DNA from: Hymenobacter sp. 15J16-1T3B | GTDB taxonomy: Bacteria; Bacteroidota; Bacteroidia; Cytophagales; Hymenobacteraceae | Reading direction: 5' to 3' | NCBI RefSeq assembly: GCF_020711235.1 | Contig: NZ_JAJFAV010000008.1 | Location: 219,557 to 283,556 of the forward strand | Length of the DNA: 64,000 bases | Shown: positions 18,162-27,037 of the stretch, one piece after another | How positions within the stretch are numbered: position 1 is the first letter of the stretch | Layout: the number at the start of each line of letters is the position of its first letter | The notes under the pieces: generated by a model | The model's input: only the letters and a program-made list of their open reading frames with translations | Database searches by the model: none | What the model was told of the DNA's origin: nothing | Translations under genes and position numbers: made by a program

Positions 18162-18953
18162 TTAGGCCGCAGCCTGACCGTTTTCACGGTCGTCGATGGT
18201 CTTCTTCAGGTTGGCAATAGCCTGGGTGGCGCGCTCCTGGTCCAGCTTGTTGATGTTCAGCAGCATTTTGGTTTTCTCCTGCCGCGTCACCACCGGGTGG
18301 TTGAGCAAGCGGATGATTTCCTCTTTCTGCTGCGCCGTAGCGTAGGCCGGGTTGGCAGCGGCCGGGGCCAGGGGCTCGGCTACAGCCGGGGCGGGCTGTT
18401 CGGTCACCACGGCCTTCATCGGAGCAGGCTCAGCGGAAGCCGACTGCTGCCGGGCTTCGGGCATGTTGCCACCGTACTCCATTTCTTCGGCCGGGGTGGG
18501 CTCATAGCCGGCAGCGCGGATAATCCAGGCCAGGATGTTGCGGTAAGCTTTGCCGATGGCACGCGTCTGCGCCATGGAGGCAATGGCAAACTCCTGGTAG
18601 AATTTCTTGCCTTGCTCCTTGTTGGAGCAGATGGCGAAGCCGGCGCCGACGGTGTGCTGGCTGCGCAAGTCAAACAGCGTCACCTTCGCTTGGTACTTAA
18701 TCTCCGAGTCGGTGCTCATGTTGATGACGTGGTCGACGATGGGCACAATGCCCAGGCGCGAGCCGGCGTACTGCCAGCCTTCCACGTTCACGAACTCTTT
18801 GCCTTGCACCGAAGTCGTGAGCTTGTTTTCCTTGATGAAGTTCGCCAAGTCCTTGGCCAAGGTCAACGTCTCGTCCGAGCGCGAGATGTCGTAGCTCTCT
18901 GCTTTCGGCTTGCGAATCGGTGCTTGTGCTTTGTCTTTTTGTGCCTCAGTCAT
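18162..18953 (-). CDS. Phage-like DNA-metabolism protein of unknown function, 263 aa
   Basis: The central region contains ASMAQTRAIGKAYRNIL followed by AGYEPTPAEEM, a signature I associate with phage and chromosomal proteins related to single-strand annealing/ERF-type recombination accessory proteins; this link is tentative. A beta-rich N-terminal half (about 55-120) precedes it, then a Pro/Ala/Glu-rich linker (about 165-205) and a helical C-terminal domain (QQKEEIIRLLNHPVVTRQEK). ATG 18953 (MTEAQKDK) is chosen over an in-frame start at 19049, whose extension looks non-coding. GC-rich codon use suggests long residence in the genome. I do not give a function. Confidence 0.7.
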   Translation of the reverse strand: MTEAQKDKAQAPIRKPKAESYDISRSDETLTLAKDLANFIKENKLTTSVQGKEFVNVEGWQYAGSRLGIVPIVDHVINMSTDSEIKYQAKVTLFDLRSQHTVGAGFAICSNKEQGKKFYQEFAIASMAQTRAIGKAYRNILAWIIRAAGYEPTPAEEMEYGGNMPEARQQSASAEPAPMKAVVTEQPAPAVAEPLAPAAANPAYATAQQKEEIIRLLNHPVVTRQEKTKMLLNINKLDQERATQAIANLKKTIDDRENGQAAA

Positions 18954-19198
18954 GGCTTCTTCCTTTAGTCCCTGTAGTACGTTCTGTGTTACGTAAAGAT
19001 AACGCATCGGCCTGCCCGAAGGTGCAAAATAATGCAGATTTTTTAGCAAATTTTATCATTGAATATCAGCAACTTACATACAGTATTCAAAAATATAAAA
19101 GCTAAAGCCTTTAGCACAACAGTTGCCTTAGCATCAAAGTGCCCGTCAACTGGCTTTTCCTTACCCGGCTGGTGGGGCCGCTGGCAGTAGCTATACGC

Positions 19199-19234
19199 AA
19201 AAAAAGCCGCCGCGTCTGGGTAGACGCGGCGGCT
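19199..19234 (-). terminator. Terminator of the ABC ATPase gene
   Basis: Arms AGCCGCCGCGTCT and AGACGCGGCGGCT (19205-19217 and 19222-19234) are perfect, with a T-run on the minus strand. Confidence 0.85.
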
Positions 19235-19273
19235 CTTTTTACAATGGTTTCGGGGCGCTGGCGGCGCTCCGGC

Positions 19274-19927
19274 TTACTCCAGAATGTGCCCGTCGCGCAT
19301 GGTGATTTTGCGGTCGGCCATGGCGGCGAGCTGGTCGTTGTGGGTGACGATGACGAATGTCTGGCCCAGCTCCTTGCGCAGCAGGAAAAAAATCTGGTGC
19401 AGCTCGGCCGCATTCTTCGAATCGAGGTTGCCCGAAGGCTCGTCGGCGAAGATGATTTCGGGCGAGTTGATCAAGGCCCGGGCTACCGACACCCGCTGCT
19501 GCTCTCCGCCCGACATTTCCGAGGGCTTGTGGTCGGCGCGGCGCTCCAGATTCAGCATGCCCAGCAATTCGCGGGCCCGGACGCGGGTTTCTTTTTCGGA
19601 GCGACCGGCCAAGTAAGCGGGCAGGCACACGTTTTCCAGGGCAGTGAATTCGGGCAGCAGGTTGTGGAACTGGAACACGAAACCGATGTGGCGGTTGCGG
19701 AACTTGGCCAGTTCGGAGCGCTTCAGGGTGCTGACGGATTCGCCGTCGAAGAGCACCTCGCCGGTGTCGGGCGTATCCAGCGTGCCCAGGATGTGCAGCA
19801 GGGTGCTTTTGCCGGCGCCCGAGGAGCCGACGATGGACACGATTTCGGACTTTTCGATGGTCAGGTCGATGCCCTTGAGCACTTCCAGCGAACCGTAGCG
19901 TTTGCGGATGTTGACGGCCTGCAGCAA
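19274..19927 (-). CDS. LolD-like ABC transporter ATP-binding protein
   Basis: The 217-residue ATPase has Walker [10 protein letters not shown] at residues 34-42, the signature [15 protein letters not shown], Walker [14 protein letters not shown] and an H-loop in [11 protein letters not shown]. The [10 protein letters not shown] pattern with size about 220 residues marks the MacB/LolD branch, which powers lipoprotein release or efflux through the envelope. Its membrane partner (LolC/E-like) is not adjacent, so the exact substrate is inferred. It stands alone on the minus strand and ends in a strong terminator. Confidence 0.9.
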   Translation of the reverse strand: MLQAVNIRKRYGSLEVLKGIDLTIEKSEIVSIVGSSGAGKSTLLHILGTLDTPDTGEVLFDGESVSTLKRSELAKFRNRHIGFVFQFHNLLPEFTALENVCLPAYLAGRSEKETRVRARELLGMLNLERRADHKPSEMSGGEQQRVSVARALINSPEIIFADEPSGNLDSKNAAELHQIFFLLRKELGQTFVIVTHNDQLAAMADRKITMRDGHILE

Positions 19928-20015
19928 ACCGGCGGGGGATTAGGAGAAAGGAAGACGAATACGGGCAAAGCTACGCAGAACCGCCCGATGCGGGTTGTCC
20001 CGTATCTTGGCCCGT

Positions 20016-21113
20016 ATGCGCAACCGGCCGCTTATACGCAAGCTCCGCCTTGGCGGCTTACTCCCGCTGCTTTTCCTGCTGCTGGCCAGCCGCTGCGAGC
20101 CGCCCGCCCAAGCCACGTCCCCCGGGCTGGTGCCGCCCGCCGCGCGCCTGCGCGGGGTGAGCTGGGTGGCCGCCGACTCCACCACCGAAGACGAAATCCG
20201 GGAGCTGCAGCGCAACCACGTCACCTGGATTGCCCAGACGCCCTTCGGCTGGCAGGCCGATTCGGCCTCGCCGGACGTTGTGCTTCACACCGGCGGCGGG
20301 CGGCAGCGGCGCGCGTTCTGGGGCGAGGCCGACAGCGGGCTGGTGCACACGGCCCGGCTGGCCCGGCGCCACGGCATCCGCACCTTATTAAAGCCCCACC
20401 TCTGGCTGCGCAGCCGCGGGCAATGGCCCGGGCAGGTGCAGATGCGCAGCGCCGCCGATTGGCAGCACTGGTTTAGCAGCTACGCTGTCTTCATTCTGCA
20501 CTACGCCCGGCTGGCCGAGCAGCACCGCATGGAGGCACTCTGCATTGGCACGGAGCTCAAGCACGCCGCCGTGGAGCACGAAGCCGAGTGGCGCCGGCTC
20601 ATCGGCGACATCCGGCAAGTATACCACGGGCAGCTCACCTACGCCGCCAACTGGCACGAGGAGTACGAGCACGTGCGCTTCTGGGACGCGCTGGATTTTA
20701 TCGGCGTGCAAGCTTACTTCCCCCTTACCGCGCGCGCCCGGCCCGATACCGCCGAGTTGCGCCGGGCCTGGCTCCCGCACTTGCTGGCCCTGGCCCGCGT
20801 GCAGCAGCGCTACGGCAAGCCGGTGCTCTTCACCGAAGCCGGCTACCGCTCCATTCCCACGGCGGCCGCCGCGCCCTGGGAGTGGCCCGACCCGCGCCAG
20901 CCCACGCCCGAAGACGACGCCACCCAGGCCGCCTGCTACGAAGCCCTGTTCCGCAGCTGCTGGCGGCAGCCCTGGCTGGCCGGCATCTTCATCTGGAAGT
21001 GGTACCCCGGCCTGCCGCCCGACGCCCAGGGCCGGCGCCGCACCGATTACACGCCCCAGCACCGCCCGGCTGAGCAAGTCATGGCCCGCTGGTACGGCTT
21101 GGGCGAGCCGTAA
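20016..21113 (+). CDS. Glycoside hydrolase family 113-like TIM-barrel protein
   Basis: The 365-residue protein begins with a hydrophobic leader (GGLLPLLFLLLASRCEPP). That resembles a lipoprotein signal, but the residue before the cysteine is Arg, so the lipobox is not canonical. The barrel shows the segments LRGVSWVAAD, GTELKHAAVE (a putative catalytic acid in strand 4), FIGVQAYFPL, FTEAGYRS (putative nucleophile) and GIFIWKWYPG, which are the hallmarks of GH113 mannanase-like proteins. ATG 20016 was chosen over a TTG at 19995. Substrate unknown; beta-mannan is typical of the family. Confidence 0.8.
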   Translation: MRNRPLIRKLRLGGLLPLLFLLLASRCEPPAQATSPGLVPPAARLRGVSWVAADSTTEDEIRELQRNHVTWIAQTPFGWQADSASPDVVLHTGGGRQRRAFWGEADSGLVHTARLARRHGIRTLLKPHLWLRSRGQWPGQVQMRSAADWQHWFSSYAVFILHYARLAEQHRMEALCIGTELKHAAVEHEAEWRRLIGDIRQVYHGQLTYAANWHEEYEHVRFWDALDFIGVQAYFPLTARARPDTAELRRAWLPHLLALARVQQRYGKPVLFTEAGYRSIPTAAAAPWEWPDPRQPTPEDDATQAACYEALFRSCWRQPWLAGIFIWKWYPGLPPDAQGRRRTDYTPQHRPAEQVMARWYGLGEP

Positions 21114-21234
21114 CGATGCACATCGAATTCGGGCTAGGTTTGCGCCCTGAGGCAGCAACTTATCTATACAGCTGATTATCAAACCTTACCTACGTGTTAC
21201 TTATCACAGATTACCTGTCACCTAAAATATTGCC

Positions 21235-21242
21235 TACTTTCG
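21235..21242 (+). promoter_or_regulatory. Possible Bacteroidota promoter core before sucC
   Basis: TACTTTCG is one base from the TAnnTTTG consensus and lies about 45 nt before the sucC ATG in a locally AT-rich stretch. Confidence 0.35.
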
Positions 21243-21285
21243 CGGGCACATTTCCGGAACCCGAAAACCCACTCTCGTTCACTGT

Positions 21286-22494
21286 ATGAACATTCACGAA
21301 TATCAGGGCAAGGACATCCTCAAGCGTTATGGCGTACGCGTGCAAGAAGGCATCGTGGCCGAAACGGCTGAGGAGGCGGTAGAGGCCGCTAAAAAGCTCA
21401 CCGAGCAGACCGGCACCGGCTGGCACGTGATTAAGGCCCAGATCCACGCGGGCGGCCGCGGCAAGGGCGGCGGCGTGAAGCTGGCCAAAAACCTTGACCA
21501 GGTACGTGAAATTGCCGGCCAGATCATCGGCATGCAGCTGGTAACCAAGCAAACCGGCCCCGAAGGGCGCAAAGTGCACAAGGTGCTGGTGGCCCAAGAC
21601 GTGTACTACCCCGGCGAGTCGCAGCCCCAGGAATTTTACATGTCGGTGCTGCTGGACCGCGCTTCCGGCCGAAACGTCATTATCTACACCACCGAGGGTG
21701 GGATGGACATCGAGGAAGTAGCTGAGGCGCATCCCGACAAGATTCTGAAAGAGTACGTGGACCCGCGCGTGGGCTTCCGCCCCTTCCAGGCCGGCAAGAT
21801 TGCCTTCAACCTGGGCCTGTCGGGCGAGGCGTACAAGGAGATGGTGAAGTTCGTAACGGCCCTCTACAAGGCCTACGACGACACCGACTCGGCCATGTTC
21901 GAAATCAACCCGGTGCTCAAGACCTCGGACAACAAGATCCTGGCCGTGGACGCCAAGGTGACGCTGGACGAAAACGCGCTGTACCGCCACAAGGACTTCG
22001 CCGCCCTGCGCGACACCAACGAGGAAGACCCGTTGGAAGTGGAAGCCTCGGCTTCGAACCTGAACTACGTGAAGCTCGACGGCAACGTGGGCTGCATGGT
22101 GAACGGTGCCGGCCTGGCCATGGCCACCATGGACATCATCAAGCTGAGCGGCGGCGAGCCGGCTAACTTCCTCGACGTAGGGGGTGGAGCCAACGCGCAG
22201 ACCGTGGAAGCCGGTTTCCGCATCATCCTGAAGGACCCGAACGTGAAGGCCATCCTGATCAACATCTTCGGGGGCATCGTGCGCTGCGACCGGGTGGCCA
22301 ACGGCGTGGTGGAAGCCTACAAGAACATCGGCGACATCCGCGTGCCCATCATCGTGCGCCTGCAAGGGACCAACGCCGAGGAAGGCGCCCGCATCATCGA
22401 CGAGTCGGGCCTGAAGGTGTACTCGGCCGTGCTGCTGAAGGACGCCGCCCAGAAGGTGAAAGAAGTGCTGGCCATGCAAGAGCAACAAGCCTAA
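21286..22494 (+). CDS. sucC: Succinyl-CoA synthetase beta subunit (ADP-forming)
   Basis: The 402-residue protein begins [16 protein letters not shown], the family's conserved N-terminus, and has the ATP-grasp loop [16 protein letters not shown] and the C-terminal CoA-ligase segment [18 protein letters not shown] with [13 protein letters not shown]. It joins with the alpha subunit to convert succinyl-CoA to succinate with ATP formation in the TCA cycle. The alpha subunit gene (sucD) is not next to it, as is common in Bacteroidota. A terminator hairpin follows. Confidence 0.97.
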   Translation: MNIHEYQGKDILKRYGVRVQEGIVAETAEEAVEAAKKLTEQTGTGWHVIKAQIHAGGRGKGGGVKLAKNLDQVREIAGQIIGMQLVTKQTGPEGRKVHKVLVAQDVYYPGESQPQEFYMSVLLDRASGRNVIIYTTEGGMDIEEVAEAHPDKILKEYVDPRVGFRPFQAGKIAFNLGLSGEAYKEMVKFVTALYKAYDDTDSAMFEINPVLKTSDNKILAVDAKVTLDENALYRHKDFAALRDTNEEDPLEVEASASNLNYVKLDGNVGCMVNGAGLAMATMDIIKLSGGEPANFLDVGGGANAQTVEAGFRIILKDPNVKAILINIFGGIVRCDRVANGVVEAYKNIGDIRVPIIVRLQGTNAEEGARIIDESGLKVYSAVLLKDAAQKVKEVLAMQEQQA

Positions 22495-22524
22495 GCAAGG
22501 GGCCCCGCATATTCCGATTAGAGC

Positions 22525-22553
22525 AAGCCCCGCCGATAACCTCGGCGGGGCTT
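22525..22553 (+). terminator. Terminator after sucC
   Basis: AAGCCCCGCCGA and TCGGCGGGGCTT (22525-22536, 22542-22553) form a perfect stem followed by a pyrimidine-rich tail. Confidence 0.8.
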
Positions 22554-22621
22554 CTTCTTGTGAAAAAAATTCTGGAAAAACAATCACATATATTTTTTAT
22601 CATATCGTAAATTGGACGAGT

Positions 22622-22629
22622 TATATTTG
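22622..22629 (+). promoter_or_regulatory. Bacteroidota -7 promoter element
   Basis: TATATTTG matches TAnnTTTG in an AT-rich island of about 60 bp within GC-rich DNA. It probably drives the transglutaminase-like gene at 22801, which would give a leader of about 165 nt. Confidence 0.5.
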
Positions 22630-22800
22630 CTTTGTTCGTTTTTGAACTCTGTCCGTAATCGTTGGCTTTTGGCCAGCTGGTCAGAGAATTAACAGCCGAG
22701 CTACCCTGCGCCGCACCGGCTGGCAGCTTCCTGCAAAAGCTAACCCCCTCGCGGGTTTCTGCGTTTGGAGGCACTCCACCCCGGTAAACCATCCACCTCC

Positions 22801-23685
22801 ATGCATAAAACATTTACGGGACTGTTGATTTTGCTTGGGCTAGGACTGGGCTCCCCCGCTGCGTGGGCCCAGTCGGCGGCGCCCTCTTTCGAGGTGCCCC
22901 TGCCCTTTAGCACGACGCCAACGACCATTGCCGCGTACAGCTTCCGCTACAGCACGCCCGAAGACTTTTACCTGCAAACCCTGCGCGACCGGTACGGCCT
23001 GGAAGCCATAGCCGCGCAGGAGTCCACGACGCTGGGCAAAGTGAAAGCCCTCAGCTTGTGGGTGCACAACCGCTTGGTGCACGACGGCCGCATTGCCTCC
23101 ACCAAAACCGACCCGATGGAAATCCTCGACGACGCGCTGGTGGGCAAATCGGTGCAGTGCGTAGAGTTTGGGCGCGTGATGGCGGCGGTGCTTACGGCCA
23201 TGGGCATGCCCGCCCGGCCCTTGTTTCTGAAAGCGGCCGACGCGGACAAGCGCGGCTCGGCCGGCGGCCACGTGTTGACGGAAGTCTGGCTGGAGGAGTT
23301 TCAGAAGTGGGCCGTGGTCGACAGCCAGTGGGACGTGCTGCCGACGCTGAACGGCGTGCCCGTTAGCGCCGTGGAGTTGCAACATGCCTTGGCCAAGAAA
23401 AGCGCAGGCCTGACCGGCGAAACGTCGACCGACGCCAAAATCAAGTTCTATTACCGCTGGCTGCAGCCCTACCTCTACTACTTCGACACGCCGCTGGACA
23501 ACCGCTACGGCGTGCGCACCGGCAACGGCAGCCTGATGCTCATGCCCATTGGGGCCAAAAAGCTAACCACGTTTCAGCGCAGCACCAAGCTCAGCGGCAT
23601 GCGCTACACCACCTCCACGGCCGTGTTCTACCCGAACCCGCTGGAAACCCATCAGGCCCAGGAACACCCCAATTCCATCGATTAA
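22801..23685 (+). CDS. Secreted transglutaminase-like protein
   Basis: The 294-residue protein carries a signal peptide (MHKTFTGLLILLGLGLGSPAAWAQ) and a transglutaminase-like cysteine protease fold. The catalytic triad is apparent as Cys in SVQCVEFGRVMAAVL, His in GGHVLTEVWLEE and Asp in WAVVDSQWDV. In bacteria such domains act as proteases or amidases rather than cross-linkers. The C-terminal half contains no other recognised domain. It is preceded by its own AT-rich promoter region and followed by a strong hairpin, so it stands alone. Confidence 0.8.
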   Translation: MHKTFTGLLILLGLGLGSPAAWAQSAAPSFEVPLPFSTTPTTIAAYSFRYSTPEDFYLQTLRDRYGLEAIAAQESTTLGKVKALSLWVHNRLVHDGRIASTKTDPMEILDDALVGKSVQCVEFGRVMAAVLTAMGMPARPLFLKAADADKRGSAGGHVLTEVWLEEFQKWAVVDSQWDVLPTLNGVPVSAVELQHALAKKSAGLTGETSTDAKIKFYYRWLQPYLYYFDTPLDNRYGVRTGNGSLMLMPIGAKKLTTFQRSTKLSGMRYTTSTAVFYPNPLETHQAQEHPNSID

Positions 23686-23710
23686 TCTGGCTTCGGCCCT
23701 TCCTTACGCG

Positions 23711-23745
23711 GCAGCGCCCGTCCGAAACCTCCGGACGGGCGCTGC
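23711..23745. terminator. Bidirectional terminator
   Basis: GCAGCGCCCGTCCG pairs with CGGACGGGCGCTGC around a 7-nt loop between the convergent transglutaminase-like and ohr genes. Confidence 0.75.
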
Positions 23746-23767
23746 TGCTTATGCGGGGTAGCGGCGG

Positions 23768-24250
23768 CTACCCGTTTTGGGCCACGCCGGCGTTTTCTTC
23801 GGCCTGCACGGGCAAGGGCTGGCCTTTCACGCGCAGCTCCACTTCCATGTTGCCGCGGGTGCCCACCGAGTACGGGCAAATGCGGTGGGCCTGGCGCACT
23901 ATCTCGATGGTTTTGGCTTCGTCGAACTTCTTCAGGTCCACATCTAGGATGGCGCTCAGGCCGTAGCCCTCGCCCTCCTGAAACAGCGTGACGGAGCAGT
24001 TGACGGTGGTTTCGGGGTCGAGCCGGTCGCCGGCACGTTGGGCAATGACGAGCAAGGCCTGCTGAAAGCACGAAGAATACCCGGCGGCAAATAGCTCTTC
24101 GGGATTAGTGGCGCCGCGCTTGCCGCCCAGGCCTTCCGGCACCGACATATCCAGGTCGATGACGCCCGTGGTGGAGCGCACGTGGCCGCTGCGGCCGCCG
24201 ACGGCTTGCGCCTCAGCGGTATACAAGGTTTTTTTTTCGGACGAAGCCAT
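23768..24250 (-). CDS. ohr: Organic hydroperoxide resistance protein (OsmC/Ohr family)
   Basis: The 160-residue protein has the two redox cysteines of Ohr at Cys61 (AAGYSSCFQQAL) and Cys125 (AHRICPYSVGTRGN). The motif CPYS(V/N)xTRGN separates Ohr from OsmC proper. Ohr reduces organic hydroperoxides using a lipoyl-type or thiol donor. Length and start (MASSEKK) are typical; the C-terminal PVQAEENAGVAQNG tail is an unusual extension of a few residues. It is divergent from the tRNA-Arg gene. No MarR-type regulator (OhrR) is adjacent. Confidence 0.93.
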   Translation of the reverse strand: MASSEKKTLYTAEAQAVGGRSGHVRSTTGVIDLDMSVPEGLGGKRGATNPEELFAAGYSSCFQQALLVIAQRAGDRLDPETTVNCSVTLFQEGEGYGLSAILDVDLKKFDEAKTIEIVRQAHRICPYSVGTRGNMEVELRVKGQPLPVQAEENAGVAQNG

Positions 24251-24367
24251 AGAAACAGAATTAGGGTTTGGGTTGGGTGTTAGGCTTAACTGCGTTCCGC
24301 GGCGGAAGGTTACGGGTAGAATTTTCAGGAAAACGCCCCGCCGGTTTGGCCGCGCCGCATTTTTGCC

Positions 24368-24375
24368 TACTTTTG
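24368..24375 (+). promoter_or_regulatory. Bacteroidota -7 element of the tRNA-Arg gene
   Basis: TACTTTTG matches TAnnTTTG and lies 12 nt before the tRNA 5' end, the spacing expected for a short leader. Confidence 0.6.
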
Positions 24376-24387
24376 CCGGCCCCTACT

Positions 24388-24462
24388 GGTCGCGTAGTAC
24401 AACGGATAGTATAGGAGTCTCCGAAGCTCTTGATCCAGGTTCGATTCCTGGCGCGACCACCA
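24388..24462 (+). tRNA. tRNA-Arg(CCG), integration site of the island
   Basis: A 75-nt gene with encoded CCA. The acceptor arm is GGTCGCG with CGCGACC, the anticodon loop CTCCGAA has anticodon CCG, and the T-arm is CCAGG-TTCGATT-CCTGG. Its 3' part (24437-24460) is repeated with two changes at 44432-44455, which makes it the attachment site of the 20-kb island. Insertion keeps the tRNA intact. Confidence 0.94.
24437..24460 (+). repeat. Attachment site attL (tRNA-Arg 3' end)
   Basis: This 24-nt segment is the T-arm and acceptor of tRNA-Arg. The other copy at 44432-44455 differs at two positions (C to T and G to T) and is in the same orientation. The pair bounds the island that ends with the tyrosine integrase. 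Confidence 0.85.
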
Positions 24463-24498
24463 AAAGACCCTCTCTGCGTTATGCAGAGAGGGTCTTTT
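24462..24498 (+). terminator. tRNA-Arg terminator, located inside the island
   Basis: Perfect 16-nt arms (24462-24477, 24483-24498) around GTTAT, with T residues at the end. It lies just inside the integrated DNA, so the island supplied a new terminator for the tRNA. Confidence 0.8.
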
Positions 24499-24503
24499 CA
24501 TTT

Positions 24504-24527
24504 TCAGGGCACAGAATGGGGTACAGA
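24504..24527 (+). repeat. Left arm-type direct repeat
   Basis: This 24-nt sequence is repeated at 44292-44315 with two mismatches and the same orientation. Each copy lies inside the island near an end, so they are candidate integrase arm-binding or recombination-directionality sites. Confidence 0.7.
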
Positions 24528-24610
24528 ACGAGCTTTGCTTGTTGCCAAGCTCCGACCTTATTGAGGCCAAAACTGTTGTCTTTAACCGCTTGATAGCACT
24601 ACTTGACAAC

Positions 24611-25603
24611 ATGAATTTTGACTTCTCAGCTCTGGAGCTTTACGATGACATGCTAGTTCATGTCTGTGATATTGTCGTTACTCGGGACTATAAATCCTTT
24701 GCTACTTACCTATCGGATCAAGACGAGGTAGATGCCTTTACTGCCAGAGTTATTAAGTCTTACCAAGCTGTTCGCCTTGAGATAAAGAATAATCTTGATC
24801 GTATACCTGACCAATCTACAAGGTTAGCTTACCTAAAAGAGGTAGAGCGGTTTCTAAGCCAACATCCAAACTTTCACGCCATCATTGAAAGGGGTGGAGC
24901 GAAAGCGCTACTAGCACTAACTCATAAACCAGAAAATGGCCCGCCTAGGGACTTTGCACTGCGCAGTATGAGAGCACTGCTACAGCGTAAAGCCGACAAC
25001 CTAACGAGCAATGAGTTGGAGTGGCTCACAAACCTTCATGTTATGACCTGTGGTGCTCATGAGACATGGACAGAGCTAAAGGAGGAGCTGAATCGTCAGT
25101 TCCGCCTTAATTCTTCGTCCTCCGCCTCTGAAGGCTCTACTGGAGTAGAGACACAGAACAATGCTGCGGGCGTTTCCTTTGATGATTTATGGACAGCCCC
25201 AGCTCTTACAAAACAAGTCGATTGAATATTTAAGAGGCTTAATTTTATCGAAACCAGAAACAAAGGGCTAATCAACATTCAGCCAAAGACCTTAAGGAAC
25301 CCCGGACGCCCTTTCGTTGCTGTTTTCAGATTGCTGGAGATGATAGGAGTAGTCAGGGGCACACAAGAGTCTCAAGGCAAGCTAAAGGTGCCTAACTCAA
25401 TATGGTCTAAACTCTTCGCTCAACGCTACAAAGTGGACATTCCAGTTGGAACAGCGAAGTATCTGATTTCAGAGAGGAACCAAAATAATGAATTTAGAAG
25501 GGATGTGGAGCAAGCCTTACCCATTGTTGCAGAGGCATTTCCAAGGAGCAAATCATCGTTGAAGCTACCTTGGAATTTACCGGTAAATCCAACAACCCGA
25601 TAA
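24611..25603 (+). pseudogene. Hypothetical island gene interrupted by in-frame TGA
   Basis: One continuous reading frame runs from ATG 24611 to 25603, broken only by TGA at 25223-25225. Either side reads as protein: before it DDLWTAPALTKQVD, after it IFKRLNFIETRNKGLINIQP. The product would be about 330 residues, mainly helical, with no domain I recognise. It resembles the helical accessory proteins often found beside the integration site of Bacteroidota mobile elements, though I see no diagnostic motif. A TTG at 24539 would extend the N-terminus by 24 plausible residues. Either the gene is inactivated by a single nonsense mutation or two proteins are made. AT-richer codon use than the chromosome. 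Confidence 0.6.
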
Positions 25604-25641
25604 TAGCTGGTATGTGAGGGTAGCATTGGAGAAACAATCCA

Positions 25642-26061
25642 ATGCTTCACATGCAAACACTACCCATTCCCGAGACGGTGGGCAAGCAGCTCCCACAGCC
25701 TCATCCTCTTTATGCCACTGCTGGTACCCTAGTAGAGGCAGCAGAAAGCTTGATAGCTTTCATTGAGGCACGTGCCTGCGCAGCCGCTAAAGAGCAGTGC
25801 TTGCTTATAGCGGCAGATAAAGCAAAAGCTCCGGTTGAGGAAAGCCAGGAGCTGCTTACCGTTGAGAAAACAGCTGCTTTTCTTGATGTAACGCCTCAAA
25901 CTGTATTTGACTGGCGTAAACGGGGCATTCTGCAAGCTTATAAGCTTGGCAACCGCGTGTACTTCAAACGCTCTGAAGTCGTAGCAGCCCTAGAAGCCCA
26001 AAGCTTCCCTGACGGCCGCCGCAAGTACGCTCGTCGCCAGTTCCAACAAAAAGCCCGCTAG
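25642..26061 (+). CDS. Helix-turn-helix (MerR/excisionase-type) DNA-binding protein
   Basis: The 139-residue protein has a C-terminal winged HTH of the excisionase/HTH_17 type at about residues 70-122: LLTVEKTAAFLDVTPQTVFDW followed by KRGILQAYKLGNRVYFKRSEV. The N-terminal part is helical. In Bacteroidota mobile elements proteins of this shape sit first in the replication-mobilisation module and act as excisionase-like or regulatory factors. Here it precedes the small gene 26066 and the primase-like gene 26201 with short gaps, suggesting one operon. The call is firm for the fold; the exact role is inferred. Confidence 0.85.
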   Translation: MLHMQTLPIPETVGKQLPQPHPLYATAGTLVEAAESLIAFIEARACAAAKEQCLLIAADKAKAPVEESQELLTVEKTAAFLDVTPQTVFDWRKRGILQAYKLGNRVYFKRSEVVAALEAQSFPDGRRKYARRQFQQKAR

Positions 26062-26065
26062 CCTT

Positions 26066-26200
26066 ATGCAGACGAACGGGCTGAAAGTTTTTGACGAGGT
26101 TGGTACCCGCGTCGAAAGTAAAGAAAAAGCTGAGGTACGTGCTCAACAAGCACGTACCCTCCTGCCAAATCTAGCAGCAACCTTTATTGCCGCTGGCTAG
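26066..26200 (+). CDS. Small ORF of 44 residues in the HTH-primase operon
   Basis: ATG 26066 opens a 44-residue frame ending in TAG at 26198-26200. The very next base starts the ATG of the primase-like gene. The peptide (MQTNGLKVFDEVGTRVESKE at its start) is mixed charged and helical. I do not recognise it. Tight packing on both sides (4 nt after the HTH gene, 0 nt before the next) supports translation. Confidence 0.5.
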   Translation: MQTNGLKVFDEVGTRVESKEKAEVRAQQARTLLPNLAATFIAAG

Positions 26201-27037
26201 ATGATGGTGGTTACGAAAAACTATCCCGACGGTGTTCCTGTACCGTCGGGTAATACCGCGCAACTGGCAACGCGCATCCAAGCCGCCCTGGATCCGGACA
26301 AGCTCTATACCCGCGCCCAAGCCTTGCGGCATCTGGCGTCGGTGGGCTGCAGTGATCCTGCAGGGTGGCTGGCCGCTGCTATCTCCGCCGGGTGGCTTGA
26401 GGTCTACCCAGACCAAACCGTTGGCTACGGCTCGCGTTGTTGGCTCCCTGCCAAGCACGCGTTGGGCCAGGAGGCAGCGCTTCCCTTATTCAGCTACTAC
26501 GATGGTCCCATCACCAATGTCCAGCCGAGCAAGGCCATCGACGCGGCTCAGCTCTGGCAGCTGCTGACTAGTTCGGCTCTGGAAAAGGTTACTCGAGAAC
26601 TGCGTACGCAGCCTGCTGGAAGTTCCAGACGGAAGTACTTAAAGGCAAGCCTGCCATTCGTCACTCCCGCTGGCCTGTTTGCCAGACGCGTTAACGGACA
26701 GCTGAATACTCCGAGCGGCTTACTCGTGCTGGATTTCGACCACGTAGCCGACTTAAGCCGCGTGAAGGATACCCTACTCGCTGACCCTACCTTACCCATT
26801 GATCTGCTGTTTACCAGTCCGTCGGGCGACGGTATCAAGGCGTTTGTGCGGGTGTCATCCAAGCACACGCACGAGGACAACTTTCGCGGGGTGTCTAACT
26901 TTTTGAAGGACGTACACGGCCTAACGCCTGACCCCAGCGGAAAGGACGTGGCCCGGGCCTGCTTTGCGTGCCACGATCCGTTGGCATGGCTCCACCCCCG
27001 CTACAGCAATACTGCTTCCATCGTCCATCCATGGTAA
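26201..27037 (+). CDS. BT4734/VirE N-terminal domain protein (primase-like module, part 1)
   Basis: The 278-residue protein carries the BT4734-like N-terminal domain common in Bacteroidota mobile elements: LLVLDFDHVADL followed by LFTSPSGDGIKAFVRV, then DVHGLTPDPSGKDVARACF. This domain normally forms the N-terminal part of a single protein with a PriCT helical domain and a DUF3987 ATPase. Here it ends at TAA 27035-27037, overlapping the ATG (27031) of the next reading frame, so translation may be coupled. Likely function is initiation of element replication; that is inferred. Confidence 0.8.
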   Translation: MMVVTKNYPDGVPVPSGNTAQLATRIQAALDPDKLYTRAQALRHLASVGCSDPAGWLAAAISAGWLEVYPDQTVGYGSRCWLPAKHALGQEAALPLFSYYDGPITNVQPSKAIDAAQLWQLLTSSALEKVTRELRTQPAGSSRRKYLKASLPFVTPAGLFARRVNGQLNTPSGLLVLDFDHVADLSRVKDTLLADPTLPIDLLFTSPSGDGIKAFVRVSSKHTHEDNFRGVSNFLKDVHGLTPDPSGKDVARACFACHDPLAWLHPRYSNTASIVHPW

